Shown here piece after piece: positions 16,095 through 25,467 of a stretch of 64,000 nucleotides of DNA. Under the pieces are notes generated by a model that saw only the letters and a list, made by a program, of their open reading frames with translations, was not told where the DNA came from and searched no databases. Position 1 is the first letter of the stretch. The number at the start of each line of letters is the position of its first letter. Where the stretch lies: positions 1 through 64,000 of the forward strand of contig DASQIZ010000014.1 in NCBI GenBank assembly GCA_035631315.1, written 5' to 3'. The position numbers were made by a program, and so were the translations under genes. This DNA is from 40CM-2-70-7 sp035631315 (GTDB taxonomy: Bacteria > Gemmatimonadota > Gemmatimonadetes > Gemmatimonadales > GWC2-71-9).

Positions 16095-17431
16095 CGGCGC
16101 TGCCGTTTCTTGCGGCGAAACTTGATGTCGAGTGGTGCGCCCGTAAACGACCAGGCGTCCCGGAAGCCGTTCACGAGATACCGCGTGTACGACTCGGGGA
16201 TGGCTTCCGGCCGGTTCGCGACGATCGCGAAGCGCGGAGGCGCGGTGCCGATCTGAGAGGCATAGAACAGCCTGACGGATTCACCGACCGGCTGAGGCGG
16301 CTGCTGGCGATCGAGCAAGGCCGTGAGCACCCGGTTCACTTCGGCCGTCGCGATCCGCAGATGCCGGGCGTCCGCGACCTCGAGGATGAGGTCCAGGACT
16401 TTGGGCACGCGCTGCTTCGTCTTGGCCGAGATGTAGACGAACGGAATGAAGGCCAGGAATGGCGCCTTCTCGATCAGCTCCTTCTGCCCGCGAACCGCCG
16501 TGTTGGAATCCTTCTCCTCGATCAGGTCCCACTTGTTGACCGCCACTACTACGCCGGCGCCCCGCTCCCAGGCGTCCGAGACGATCTTGAGATCCTGGGC
16601 ATGCATGCCGTCCGCCGCATCGACCACCAGCACGCAGACGTCCGCGCGCTCCATGGCGCGGGCAGTCCGGAGAGTCGAGTAGAACTCGAGGTCTTCGTTG
16701 ACCTTGCTGCGTTTGCGAAGGCCCGCGGTGTCGATGAACACGAGCTGGCGCCCGTTGTGCAGCACCGGGGTATCGATGGCGTCGCGCGTGGTGCCGGGTT
16801 CGTCTGCGACGACGACGCGCTCCGCACCCACCAGAGCGTTCACGAGGCTGGACTTCCCAACATTCGGACGACCGACCACGGCGACATGCACGGCGTCGTC
16901 GGTTTCGAGATTTGCCCCGGCCGGCAGCAGCTCCACCACCCGGTCGAGAAGATCTCCACTGCTCTTCCCTACCGAGGCCGAGACGGGGAACGGATCGCCG
17001 AGCCCGAGCTCGAAGAACGCGAGGGACCGGTGGTCGTTTGGGAGATTGTCGGCCTTGTTGGCGACGAGGATCATCGGGCGCTGGATCTTGCGGAGGTACT
17101 GCGCGATCTCCGCGTCGGCCGGGTGCACGCCATTCAACACGTCGACCACGAAGAGCACGACGTCACTCTCCGCCACGGCCTGCTCGACCTGTTGCCTGAT
17201 CGCGCGATTCATCGAGTCGCCGTCGTAGACGAGGCCACCGGTGTCGACAAGCCAGAACCGGCGCCCATTCCAATCCGCGGGCGCGAAATGCCGGTCGCGG
17301 GTGACGCCCGCCTGCGCGTCCACGATCGCCTTGCGCTTCCCGATCAAACGGTTGAAGAGCGTCGACTTCCCCACGTTGGGGCGGCCGATGATGGCGACGG
17401 TCGCGGCACCGGTCGTCGTGGCGGTCGTCAT
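16091..17431 (-). CDS. der: Ribosome-assembly GTPase Der (EngA)
   Basis: A 446-residue double GTPase required for 50S subunit assembly. G domain 1 has GRPNVGKSTLFN, DTGG and NKAD. G domain 2 has GRPNVGKSSLVN, DTAG and NKWD. A C-terminal KH-like domain ends in a very basic tail, IKFRRKKRQRR. The length is normal. It follows the DUF512 gene with a 4-bp overlap and leads into plsY-gpsA, an order I know from Clostridia, where it precedes spoIVA. Confidence 0.97.
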   Translation of the reverse strand: MTTATTTGAATVAIIGRPNVGKSTLFNRLIGKRKAIVDAQAGVTRDRHFAPADWNGRRFWLVDTGGLVYDGDSMNRAIRQQVEQAVAESDVVLFVVDVLNGVHPADAEIAQYLRKIQRPMILVANKADNLPNDHRSLAFFELGLGDPFPVSASVGKSSGDLLDRVVELLPAGANLETDDAVHVAVVGRPNVGKSSLVNALVGAERVVVADEPGTTRDAIDTPVLHNGRQLVFIDTAGLRKRSKVNEDLEFYSTLRTARAMERADVCVLVVDAADGMHAQDLKIVSDAWERGAGVVVAVNKWDLIEEKDSNTAVRGQKELIEKAPFLAFIPFVYISAKTKQRVPKVLDLILEVADARHLRIATAEVNRVLTALLDRQQPPQPVGESVRLFYASQIGTAPPRFAIVANRPEAIPESYTRYLVNGFRDAWSFTGAPLDIKFRRKKRQRR

Positions 17432-18708
17432 GCGGCCACCGGGTCGCCGGCGAGCACGTCGGCGAAGTCGTAGGACAAGCGCACCGGCATCGGGAGGTGG
17501 CCCGCGAGCTCTTCCAGGCTCATGTCATCCATGAACAACAGGTTGTCGTTCACCGATTCAGCCGGCAGGAGCGCGAGGTCCAAGTCGCGGCGATGCTCGA
17601 GTGCGGCGCGGAAGGCCGCCCCCGGCAGAAGCCCCGCCGTGGTGACAGACGTGCCGAAAAGCGTGTTCTCGACGACGACGATCTCGAACTGCGCGCCGGT
17701 GGCGCGGGTCAGCGGCTCCACCACCTGCGGCATGAGCGGCCCCATCGCGCGGCCCGTCACCACCGCCACTTTCCGGCCTGCCTGGCCTGAGAGTCCCTCG
17801 ACCTCAGCGGCGATGCGGGTCTGGAGATACCGGACCGCACCAACGCCGTTCTCACGCTGGTCGAAGTCCCCGTACCACTCGGCGGGCGGAAGTTCACGGC
17901 CGGCTTGGAGGTACAGATCGTCAGCGCCAAAGCACCAGGGGTTCCCGCGCTCTTCCATGGCTCGCCGGGCGTATCGCTCTGCGATGTCGAGCGCGGCCTG
18001 GCACTCTTCCCGGTTCGGCTCGCGCACCAGGGCGTGTTTACTGTACTCCGTAAGAGCGACCGGCACGATGGAAACGGACAGGATCCCGGGGCCGAGGCTC
18101 CAGAGGTCTTTCAGGGACCGTTCGAGCTCGGCTCCGTCATTCACCCCTGGAACCATCACGATCTGGGTGTGGAAGGTGATCCCCTGCTCGAGAAAGGCCC
18201 GGAGCTGGGGCACGATCGCGGGCGCCTCCGGATTGCGAAGCAGCCAGCGGCGTACCACGGGGTCGGTGGCATGCACCGACACGTACATCGGGGACAGGCG
18301 ATACTCCACGATCCGGGCGACATCCCAGGGCTTCAGGTTTGTCAGGGTCGCGAAGTTGCCGTAGCGGAACGACAGGCGGTAATCGTCGTCCCGGATGTAC
18401 AGGACCTCCCGCCGCCCCTCGGGATTCCCGTCCACGAAGCAGAAGTCGCAATGATTGGCGCAACGGCGAATGCGCGGCGGCTCGACGGTCACGCCCATGG
18501 CGAGCTCCGCGGGGCGCTCTACGTCGTACTCAACCTCTTCCCCACCAGGGTGACGGGCGTGCAGGAGAAACGAGTCGTCCGCCGTGAGGAACTCCCAGTC
18601 GAGGAAGTCCTCCAGCGGACGCCCATTGATGGCGAGCAGCTCGGTACCGGGCAACAGCCCAAGCGCGGCCCCGAGGGACTCGGGAGCCACGGCTTGCACT
18701 CGAATCAC
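17428..18708 (-). CDS. DUF512 radical-SAM-type iron-sulfur protein with PDZ-like N-terminus
   Basis: A 426-residue protein. The N-terminus resembles a PDZ fragment (PESLGAALGLLPGTELLAIN). Next comes a CX3CX2C cluster motif (C83, C87, C90 in RCANHCDFCFVDG) typical of radical SAM enzymes, and then a C-terminal DUF512 domain (VVTGRAMGPLMPQVV and PAESVNDNLLFMDDMSLEEL). The reaction is unknown. The family is often encoded next to der, as here, which hints at a role in ribosome or RNA modification, but this is inference. GTG start with AAGGG six bases upstream. Confidence 0.88.
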   Translation of the reverse strand: MIRVQAVAPESLGAALGLLPGTELLAINGRPLEDFLDWEFLTADDSFLLHARHPGGEEVEYDVERPAELAMGVTVEPPRIRRCANHCDFCFVDGNPEGRREVLYIRDDDYRLSFRYGNFATLTNLKPWDVARIVEYRLSPMYVSVHATDPVVRRWLLRNPEAPAIVPQLRAFLEQGITFHTQIVMVPGVNDGAELERSLKDLWSLGPGILSVSIVPVALTEYSKHALVREPNREECQAALDIAERYARRAMEERGNPWCFGADDLYLQAGRELPPAEWYGDFDQRENGVGAVRYLQTRIAAEVEGLSGQAGRKVAVVTGRAMGPLMPQVVEPLTRATGAQFEIVVVENTLFGTSVTTAGLLPGAAFRAALEHRRDLDLALLPAESVNDNLLFMDDMSLEELAGHLPMPVRLSYDFADVLAGDPVAA

Positions 18709-18793
18709 GATCGACCCTTCACTTCAAGGAGTTTCTCAACCCAGGGAGCGCAACTCCAATGCTTGCCTGGACTTCGGAACCCCTAAATATCGC

Positions 18794-20392
18794 TCAATTC
18801 ACCCGGTAACGCCAGGCGACGATCCCCTTTCCCGTGGCTTTGATCTCGAACTGATTCGCGCCCTGTGGAGCGACCGGGGCGACCTGGGTGGCTTGGGTGG
18901 CCACGACGGCGCCGGACGCATTGAGGAAGTCGTAGGTCAGCTTGATGGGCGCTGAGGCGGTCCCCTTCAGGTTCGCGACCAGGCCCGACAGCGTGACGCC
19001 CGATGCATCGGGCTGGAATTGGGTGACAGAGACGTCGACCGCGAGCCCCGTGTCCGCGCGGGCCATGTATTTCTTCGCCGAATCCGCCTGCCCCGCGAGG
19101 CTGTAGGCCTGCCCAAGGGCCCGGGTGGCGAGCTGATTCGAGGGATCGAGGGCCATCACCTTCTGGGCCGATGCCAGGGCGCCGGCCGCGTCATGCATGC
19201 GCAGCTGGGCATCCGCCTGTCCGGCGAGCGCCGCCCGGTTATTGGGGTTCGCCTTGAGGAGCATCCCGTACACCCTCATCGCCGCTCCCCCGAGGCCGCC
19301 ATTCCCCATCCGCTGAGCGGCTTCGAGCGCCGCGGTCTGATCGACCTGATCGGAGTGCGCCACGACGGCGTCGAACGCGCTGGCCGCCATCTCGGGATGA
19401 CCTGTCTGCGAGTAGATCGCGGCGAGGTTGACGGCGGCATCAATCGAACCGGGATATGCCGAGAGCAAGTTCTGGTACGCAGAGATCGCGGCTCCATAGG
19501 CGGCCTTCACCGCCGAAGTGTCCCCGGTCGCTTTGGCCAGGAGCGAGGTGCGGAGCGTCCGGTCACCATCCAGGGCCTGACTGAGCTGACTCGAATCCGT
19601 GGCGAAGGCCTTTTGATCCGCGGGGCTCAAGCGTGCCCCCCGCGAATGACGGGATGCCGACTGGGCCAGCCGATGGGCCAGGAGAATCGAGTCGTTCGCG
19701 AGGTACCGCCCCAGAGAGTCGAGCGATTGCCGGACGCCCATGGAACGGGCGATCGCCGGGTCCGCCTGGGCTTTGGCGAGGGCCAGGCGGGCAGCGGTGC
19801 TCAAGGCGTCTCGGCGGCCATCGGCGTAGGCGGTGTCGTTGCCCGCCACCTGCGCGCCGAGCGAGAGGTAGGCCACGGCTGAATCGGTGTTGGAGGCTCC
19901 GGCGTACAGCTGGCCCAGCTGAAAGTCGGGCCGGGGGTTCTTGGGCAGCAGGCGGCGTGCGAGCTGCAGCAGGATGACCGCGGAGTCGGTCTTGCCCCCC
20001 TGCCAGGCGGTCATCCCCGCGCCAAACGCGTCGTTCCAGACCAGCTGGCGGAACTGGACCAGCGTGTCGGCGCATTGCGGTGCGAGCTTCTCCGTGCGGG
20101 CGAACGCCGTATCTGCGCCCCACGGATTGTGAGATTCCTGGTAGTACCGGGCGAGGTAGTACCACGCGACCGGGTTCTGGTCCTGATGGTTATCCACGAT
20201 GGTCCGGGTCGCGACATCCTTCACCTGGGCCAGCATCTGGTCGCGGTGATCCGGCTTGGTCTCGGCCTGATTGAGGTCCAGCGGAGCGCTGTTCAGACGG
20301 AAGAAATTTGGCGACAGGTCGCACTTGGCGGCCTGAGCCCCGGCGACGACCGGTATGGCCAGGGACAGGGCGACGACGGCAAGCGAACGCAT
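18794..20392 (-). CDS. Secreted TPR-repeat protein with C-terminal beta domain (paralogue 1)
   Basis: A 532-residue protein with a clear signal peptide (MRSLAVVALSLAIPVVAGAQ). An AKCDLSPNFF segment follows, then WYYLARYYQESHNPWGADTA and many TPR-like helical pairs (for example NLAAIYSQTGHPEMA, and LGQAYSLAGQADSAKKYM near the end). The last ~85 residues change to a beta-rich domain (SVTQFQPDASGVTLSGLVAN ... FEIKATGKGIVAWRYRVN) resembling FxLYD-type domains. A close paralogue lies at 23948-25465. No enzyme motif is present. Probably periplasmic, function unknown. AGAGGGC precedes the ATG. Confidence 0.75.
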   Translation of the reverse strand: MRSLAVVALSLAIPVVAGAQAAKCDLSPNFFRLNSAPLDLNQAETKPDHRDQMLAQVKDVATRTIVDNHQDQNPVAWYYLARYYQESHNPWGADTAFARTEKLAPQCADTLVQFRQLVWNDAFGAGMTAWQGGKTDSAVILLQLARRLLPKNPRPDFQLGQLYAGASNTDSAVAYLSLGAQVAGNDTAYADGRRDALSTAARLALAKAQADPAIARSMGVRQSLDSLGRYLANDSILLAHRLAQSASRHSRGARLSPADQKAFATDSSQLSQALDGDRTLRTSLLAKATGDTSAVKAAYGAAISAYQNLLSAYPGSIDAAVNLAAIYSQTGHPEMAASAFDAVVAHSDQVDQTAALEAAQRMGNGGLGGAAMRVYGMLLKANPNNRAALAGQADAQLRMHDAAGALASAQKVMALDPSNQLATRALGQAYSLAGQADSAKKYMARADTGLAVDVSVTQFQPDASGVTLSGLVANLKGTASAPIKLTYDFLNASGAVVATQATQVAPVAPQGANQFEIKATGKGIVAWRYRVN

Positions 20393-20444
20393 GGGTGCCC
20401 TCTGGGTTGAACCATTGGTGGCTGATGCTCCCGAGCAGTTGCCG

Positions 20445-20520
20445 ACCCCGGGCTTACGCCCGGGGTTAGCAATTGCAAATATGCACCAAAACAGCTAGCC
20501 CCGGGCGTTGGCCCGGGGCT
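20445..20520. repeat. Inverted pair of GC palindromes (REPIN/BIME-like)
   Basis: Two near-identical hairpins lie 30 bp apart in inverted orientation: ACCCCGGGC-TTAC-GCCCGGGGT (20445-20466) and AGCCCCGGGC-GTTG-GCCCGGGGCT (20497-20520). Read on opposite strands, both have the form CCCCGGGC-nnAC-GCCCGGGG-(T/C)TAG. The spacer between them is AT-rich. This is the layout of REP doublets, which spread by RAYT transposases; no transposase is nearby. It sits between two divergent genes and could also affect transcript stability. Confidence 0.6.
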
Positions 20521-20631
20521 GGATGACCCGCGCGTGCACCGTGCACAGATCCTGCGGCCATCATCTGCGGAGCCGTCTGACCGCCACGAGGCGCGCCCGA
20601 TTTGTCGTCGCCTTCGCCCTCGTCGAGTATG

Positions 20632-20660
20632 TTGACATCCGGTTATATGTTCTACATTAT
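20632..20660 (+). promoter_or_regulatory. Putative sigma70 promoter of the esterase gene
   Basis: TTGACA at 20632-20637 is a perfect -35 box, followed 17 bp later by CATTAT (20655-20660, 4 of 6 matches to TATAAT). The region is markedly AT-rich for this genome. Transcription would begin near 20667-20668, at or beside ATG 20668, so the message may be leaderless. No Shine-Dalgarno is seen before that ATG. Confidence 0.5.
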
Positions 20661-20667
20661 GCCTAAT

Positions 20668-21978
20668 ATGCGAATCGGTATGATTGCGGTGGTCGTCACG
20701 GCGTTCTCGTGGCCCTGTAGAACCGCGTCGGCCACGCACCCGGCGCAGGGTGAGCGTTCGCCGCGCATCGAGCGTCTCCGCCAGGAGGCCGCGCGCAGGG
20801 GTCCATCTGCCGTACAGGATTTTTGGAGCGCGGTCGGCCGGACTGGCACTCCGCTTATCGAGGCCGTCCCGCGAGACACGGAGACCGTCCTTGCGACGTT
20901 CGTCTATCGCGGGATGGCGAGCACGACGGGCGTCACGCTGTCGGCGCAGCTTCGCGCCGGCGGCGCCCCCGGCGAAAATGCCCTCGAGCGGTTGGGGGCG
21001 ACGAACGTATGGTTCCGAAGCTATCGGATTCGCAAGGATCTGCGGTTCAGTTATGGCTTCGTCGAGCAATCGCGATCGAGTGGATCGGCCACCGGCGTCG
21101 CGCGGGACCCGCTCAACCCGCATGTGCTCAGCAACGGCGAGGGGTTGCTCGGTCCATCGGTCGTTGTGCTTCCTGCCGCCGCGCCGCAGCCGTGGACGGA
21201 ACCAAGAGAGGGCGTGGCCAGGGGAACGATGCACAGCTTGCGCGTCCACAGCGTGGTTCTCGGCCAGGATCGGGAGGCGCAGATCTATACTCCGGCCGGA
21301 TACGATGAGCGGAGGACCACGCCCTATCACCTGCTGTTGTGCTTCGACGGCGGATGGTTCGCGAGCGCGACGTCCCTGCCGACGATCCTGGACAACCTCA
21401 TCGCGGCTCGGGCGATTCCGCCGCTCGTCGGCATCTTCGTCGAGCAATCGCCACAGCCGCAGCGAAACCTCGAGCTGGGCAATGACGATCGATTTCTGAG
21501 TTTTCTGACGACGGAACTACTGCCCACGGTGCGACGGAGATGGAACGCCACTGCGGATCCTCATGCGACGGCGGCGTGTGGCGGAAGCTCCGGCGGTCTC
21601 GCGAGTCTCTTTGCCGCATACCGTCGGCCGGACGTCATCGGCAACGTCATCTCCGAGTCGGGCGCATTCTGGGTCGGGCATCGCCAAGGTGACGGCAAAT
21701 GGGAATGGCTCACCCATCAGATCGCCGGCTCGGCGGCGCTGCCCATCCACGTGGTCCTGGATGTTGGCATTCTGGAATCGGGGGCGACAGACGGCGGAGG
21801 GCCAAGCATTCTCGCCACGAATCGTCATCTTCGCGACGTTCTCACGACCAAGGGCACAGACCTTGATTATCGAGAAGTTGCCGGTGGTCACGAGCCTCTC
21901 AGCTGGCGTGGCGGCATCGCGGACGGATTGATCTCGCTCTTTGGGAGCGGTTCTATTCGGCGCGCAACGCGATGGTAG
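20668..21978 (+). CDS. Enterochelin-esterase-like alpha/beta hydrolase, exported
   Basis: A 436-residue secreted esterase. The signal peptide (MRIGMIAVVVTAFSWPCRTA) supports ATG 20668 over upstream GTG/ATG codons. An N-terminal beta-rich domain precedes the Fes-like hydrolase. The hydrolase shows QIYTPAGYDERRTTPYHLLL, FDGGWFAS, the nucleophile elbow CGGSSGGLAS (S307) and VAGGHEPLSWRGG, with the probable catalytic histidine. Homologues hydrolyse siderophore trilactones or other esters. No siderophore or TonB gene is present, so the substrate is uncertain. It is the only plus-strand protein gene between 10197 and the right edge. Confidence 0.78.
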   Translation: MRIGMIAVVVTAFSWPCRTASATHPAQGERSPRIERLRQEAARRGPSAVQDFWSAVGRTGTPLIEAVPRDTETVLATFVYRGMASTTGVTLSAQLRAGGAPGENALERLGATNVWFRSYRIRKDLRFSYGFVEQSRSSGSATGVARDPLNPHVLSNGEGLLGPSVVVLPAAAPQPWTEPREGVARGTMHSLRVHSVVLGQDREAQIYTPAGYDERRTTPYHLLLCFDGGWFASATSLPTILDNLIAARAIPPLVGIFVEQSPQPQRNLELGNDDRFLSFLTTELLPTVRRRWNATADPHATAACGGSSGGLASLFAAYRRPDVIGNVISESGAFWVGHRQGDGKWEWLTHQIAGSAALPIHVVLDVGILESGATDGGGPSILATNRHLRDVLTTKGTDLDYREVAGGHEPLSWRGGIADGLISLFGSGSIRRATRW

Positions 21979-21985
21979 GTCTTAG

Positions 21986-22057
<72 letters not shown>

Positions 22058-22092
22058 GAGTCCCGGGAATATCACCGCTGCCGGAAAGCCAG

Positions 22093-23946
22093 TCAACGGG
22101 AACGATCGACCCACAACCGCCTGACGTCGATACCCTGCACCGCATGATGTGCCTCTTCCAGTCGCGATTCATGCGCGCGGAGGAGGTCACTGCGCGTGAT
22201 GATGCCGATGATTGCGCGCGGATCAGCCGATGAGACCACCGGCAGGCGGCCTACGGCGTGCACCACCATCAGATCCGCGGCGGCGCGTAACGACTGGCCT
22301 TCGTGTACCGTCACAGGTTTACGCTTGATGAGGTCCTTGATCAGCTCCGGACCGGCGGCGGGCCGGAGATCGCGGCGGGTGATCACACCGATCAGCTCCC
22401 CCCCTTCGCCGACCACCGGGAATCCCTGGTGACTCGAGCCCGGAACGCCCGAGTCGAGCCACCGGCGCACGTCGGCAACCGTGTCTTCGCCGGCTACCGT
22501 CGAGACCGGGGCCCGCATGCGCGCCCCGACGACCGTACCCTCCAGCGTGTCTACGCCGTATTCACTGATCACGCGAATGCCGCGGTCCGCGATCTTGCGA
22601 GTCATGATGGTCTCCCGCATCAGCAGATACGAGACCAGATACGCCGCGGCCCCGCCCCCCAGCAGAGGCAGGAGCGCCATCGGTTGACGCGTCGCTTCGA
22701 GCGCGAAGACCACCGAAGCGAGAAACGCCCTGGAAGCACCAGCGAACATGGCCGCCATGCCGACCAGCGCGGCGACCCGCAGGTCGACCCCGGCGCCGGG
22801 CAGAGCGTGCGTCACGAGGCCGCCGAGGGTCGCGCCGAGTCCCCCACCGATGATGAACAACGGGGCGAGCGTGCCTCCGGACGTTCCGCTCCCGAGTGAT
22901 ACGACCCACGACACGAACTTGAGCACGAAGAGCGTCACCAACGCGGTCCCGACCACCTGCCCGCCCAGCATGTCCGTGATGTTGTCGTATCCCACGCCAA
23001 GTGTGCGCGGGGCAAAATGGCCGACCAGTCCCACGACGAAGGCTCCGATCGCGGGCCACCACATCCAGTGAATGGGGAGACGTTCGAACTGCTCTTCGAT
23101 CCAGTACACGCCGTGGGTCACCCACACCGAAGCCCATCCCACCACCGCCCCGAGGGCGACGTACACCACGAGCGCGCTGATTTCGGGCGACGGGACATCA
23201 GGCATGGGGAACACGGGGAGCGGTCCCCCGAAGGCCAGCCGGACCGCGGTCGCCGTCACCGCCGCCAGCGCCACTGGAATCAATGATGCGGGCCGGTACT
23301 CGAAGAGCAGCAGCTCGACGGCGAGGAGCACGGAGGAGACGGGTGAACCGAACGTCGCCGCCATGCCGGCCGCGGCGCCCGCCGCAAGCAGGGTCTTCCG
23401 TTCCGAGCCGGTGGTCTTCAGCAACTGACCGAGCAGCGAACCGAGTGCGCCACCCGTGGCGATGATCGGCCCTTCGGCGCCGAACGGTCCGCCGGTCCCG
23501 ATCGCGATCGCGGCCGAGAGCGGCTTCAGGACGGTGAGGCGTGCGGGGATCCGGCTCTGATTGGTGAGGACCTGCTCCATCGCCTCCGGGATCCCGTGCC
23601 CGCGGATTCCGGCGGACCCATATCGCGCGAGGAGACCGACAACCAGGCCGCCGGCGACGGGCACCAGCAGCACCCACCAGCCGAGGTGGTTTCCTGAGGG
23701 CGACGCGAAAGAGGTGGAGAACCGGCCGTAGAAACTGACGTTGGTGATGAAGCCGATGAGGCGGATCAGCACCTGGGCGACCACGCCGGCCGCCGCCGCC
23801 ACGATCATCGCGAGAAATCCGATCATCAGCACGCGCCGGTCGGCGCGTGCCGCTCCGCCGAGGATGCCTTCCCGCGCCAGGGTGGGCGTCAGCGAGGGAG
23901 ACACCGGGACGCCCCCCGTCCCGGTTGTCTCCCCGTTGGAACTCAC
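22093..23946 (-). CDS. ClC-family chloride channel/antiporter with tandem CBS domains
   Basis: A 617-residue membrane protein. The ClC core has GTGGPFGAEGPIIATGG (selectivity motif with the gating glutamate), GSGTSGGTLAPLF and about a dozen hydrophobic segments, ending near RETIMTRKIADRG. Two CBS domains follow (STVAGEDTVADVRRW and VTVHEGQSLRAAADLMVVH), which may bind nucleotides. The gating glutamate suggests a proton-coupled antiporter. GTG 23946 is taken because it starts 1 bp after the preceding stop; the frame extends upstream only through that gene. Last gene of the 27-gene train. Confidence 0.9.
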   Translation of the reverse strand: MSSNGETTGTGGVPVSPSLTPTLAREGILGGAARADRRVLMIGFLAMIVAAAAGVVAQVLIRLIGFITNVSFYGRFSTSFASPSGNHLGWWVLLVPVAGGLVVGLLARYGSAGIRGHGIPEAMEQVLTNQSRIPARLTVLKPLSAAIAIGTGGPFGAEGPIIATGGALGSLLGQLLKTTGSERKTLLAAGAAAGMAATFGSPVSSVLLAVELLLFEYRPASLIPVALAAVTATAVRLAFGGPLPVFPMPDVPSPEISALVVYVALGAVVGWASVWVTHGVYWIEEQFERLPIHWMWWPAIGAFVVGLVGHFAPRTLGVGYDNITDMLGGQVVGTALVTLFVLKFVSWVVSLGSGTSGGTLAPLFIIGGGLGATLGGLVTHALPGAGVDLRVAALVGMAAMFAGASRAFLASVVFALEATRQPMALLPLLGGGAAAYLVSYLLMRETIMTRKIADRGIRVISEYGVDTLEGTVVGARMRAPVSTVAGEDTVADVRRWLDSGVPGSSHQGFPVVGEGGELIGVITRRDLRPAAGPELIKDLIKRKPVTVHEGQSLRAAADLMVVHAVGRLPVVSSADPRAIIGIITRSDLLRAHESRLEEAHHAVQGIDVRRLWVDRSR

Positions 23947-23947
23947 G

Positions 23948-25465
23948 TCACGACCCCGCCTTGTACCGCCAGGCGGCGATGTTCGCGCCGATCGCCTGGA
24001 CCTGGAAAGCCGAGTTGCCGCCCGCCTCGATCGCGGGCACATCCTGGGTCTGGCTGGCGATCACCTTCCCATGCGTGTCGAGGAACTCAAAGGTGACCTT
24101 CGCCGGCTTGCTCGGCGTGTTGTGGAAGTTCGTGAAGAGTCCGCTGAGCGCCGCGTTCTGATCGCCTGGCTGGAACTGTCCCACCGTCACTTCGAAGGGG
24201 AGCAACGAGTCGGCGAGCGTGATGTAATGCAGCGCCGAATCGCTCTTGCTCTGCTCCTGGAACGCCTCCGCCATCAGCTGCAACGTCTTGCGGTTCATCG
24301 GATCGGCCGCGTACAGACGGCGGGCCGAGCTCAGCATGCTGTCCTTTTGGCCCGTGACCAGGTAGGTGTTGGTCAGGTTGTAGAGCGCGTCCCGGTAGTA
24401 CGGATTCTGGGCCAGCCCGGCGCGGAACGCCTGGATGGCGAGGGTGAACGTGCCCCGGGACGAAGAGTCGTACGCCGCCATGGATTGCCGGTTCGGCTCG
24501 TCGCAGCGCCGCTTGATGGCCGCGGCGGTGAGCGCGGGGCGGACCTTTCGGGCATCATCCCGGCATTTCACGCCGGCCGCCTGCGTGTCGGGCGCCTGCG
24601 GAGCCGCGTTGTACATCGCGACGCCCGCCGAGAACAGCGTGAGCGGATCGATGCCGTCCGAGTGCTGGAGCATCTGCTGGTACAGCGCCCGAGCCGAATC
24701 CGGATGCCCGCCTGCCGCAAAGGTATTGGCGAGCTGCGATACCGCGGACGGGTCGTTGGGATTGGCCTTGATGTAGGCACGGTAGACCGCCGCCGCGGAA
24801 TCGTAGTTCTTCTGCTGCTGCTCGGCGGCCGCCAGGTTGAACATCAGGTCCTTGCGGTTCTTCTCGAACTTCGGGTCCTGCGCGATGACCAGACCCTTGT
24901 TGAAGTACGTCGCGGCCGAATCGTACTGGGCGCTATTGTAGAAGAGCGTGCCCAAGAGAGAGATGCCGTCGGGCTCCGCGGGGCTCGCCTTGCTCGCCTG
25001 CTGGAGATAGGCCAGCGCTGAGTCGTTCTTGCCCGCGTTCAGGGCGTGAACCGCGTTATTGTAGATCGGCACCCAGCTGTTGTGGCGCCAGAAATAAATG
25101 TCGTCATGGCACTTCGGATCGAGTGCCTCGGCCTTGGTGAAGGACGAGTCCATGCCGAGGAGGTCCTTCTTCTCGATGTAGTACCGGGCGAGGTAGTACC
25201 AGGCTCCCGGGTTCTTGTCCTGCCCCCCCGTAGTGATCGCCTGGATGAGCACGCGATTCGCGTCCTTGAGCTCGCGGTCCTTCACCTCATCGAAGTGCGT
25301 CTCCTTGGACTTGCTCAAGTAGACGACCGCGCTGGCGACCAGGTAGTGCCCCGCTCCGGGCAGGTCGCACTTGGCCGGGATCCAGTCGTTCTGCGCCATG
25401 ACCGGGCTCGCGCCCGCCGCCACGGAAACCAGACCGACCACCGCCGTCAGCATCATCCGTCGCAT
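23948..25465 (-). CDS. Secreted TPR-repeat protein with C-terminal beta domain (paralogue 2)
   Basis: A 505-residue protein with a signal peptide ending ASPVMAQ. It shares its architecture with the product of 18794-20392: IPAKCDLPG after the leader, NPGAWYYLARYYIEKKDLLG, helical TPR pairs (YFNKGLVIAQDPKFEKNRK, SQLANTFAAGGHPDSARALY), and a terminal beta domain, VTVGQFQPGDQNAALSGLFT to NIAAWRYKAGS. No catalytic motif. Probably a periplasmic scaffold. It starts 2 bp after larC, and the ClC gene begins 1 bp after it. Confidence 0.75.
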   Translation of the reverse strand: MRRMMLTAVVGLVSVAAGASPVMAQNDWIPAKCDLPGAGHYLVASAVVYLSKSKETHFDEVKDRELKDANRVLIQAITTGGQDKNPGAWYYLARYYIEKKDLLGMDSSFTKAEALDPKCHDDIYFWRHNSWVPIYNNAVHALNAGKNDSALAYLQQASKASPAEPDGISLLGTLFYNSAQYDSAATYFNKGLVIAQDPKFEKNRKDLMFNLAAAEQQQKNYDSAAAVYRAYIKANPNDPSAVSQLANTFAAGGHPDSARALYQQMLQHSDGIDPLTLFSAGVAMYNAAPQAPDTQAAGVKCRDDARKVRPALTAAAIKRRCDEPNRQSMAAYDSSSRGTFTLAIQAFRAGLAQNPYYRDALYNLTNTYLVTGQKDSMLSSARRLYAADPMNRKTLQLMAEAFQEQSKSDSALHYITLADSLLPFEVTVGQFQPGDQNAALSGLFTNFHNTPSKPAKVTFEFLDTHGKVIASQTQDVPAIEAGGNSAFQVQAIGANIAAWRYKAGS

Positions 25466-25467
25466 CG

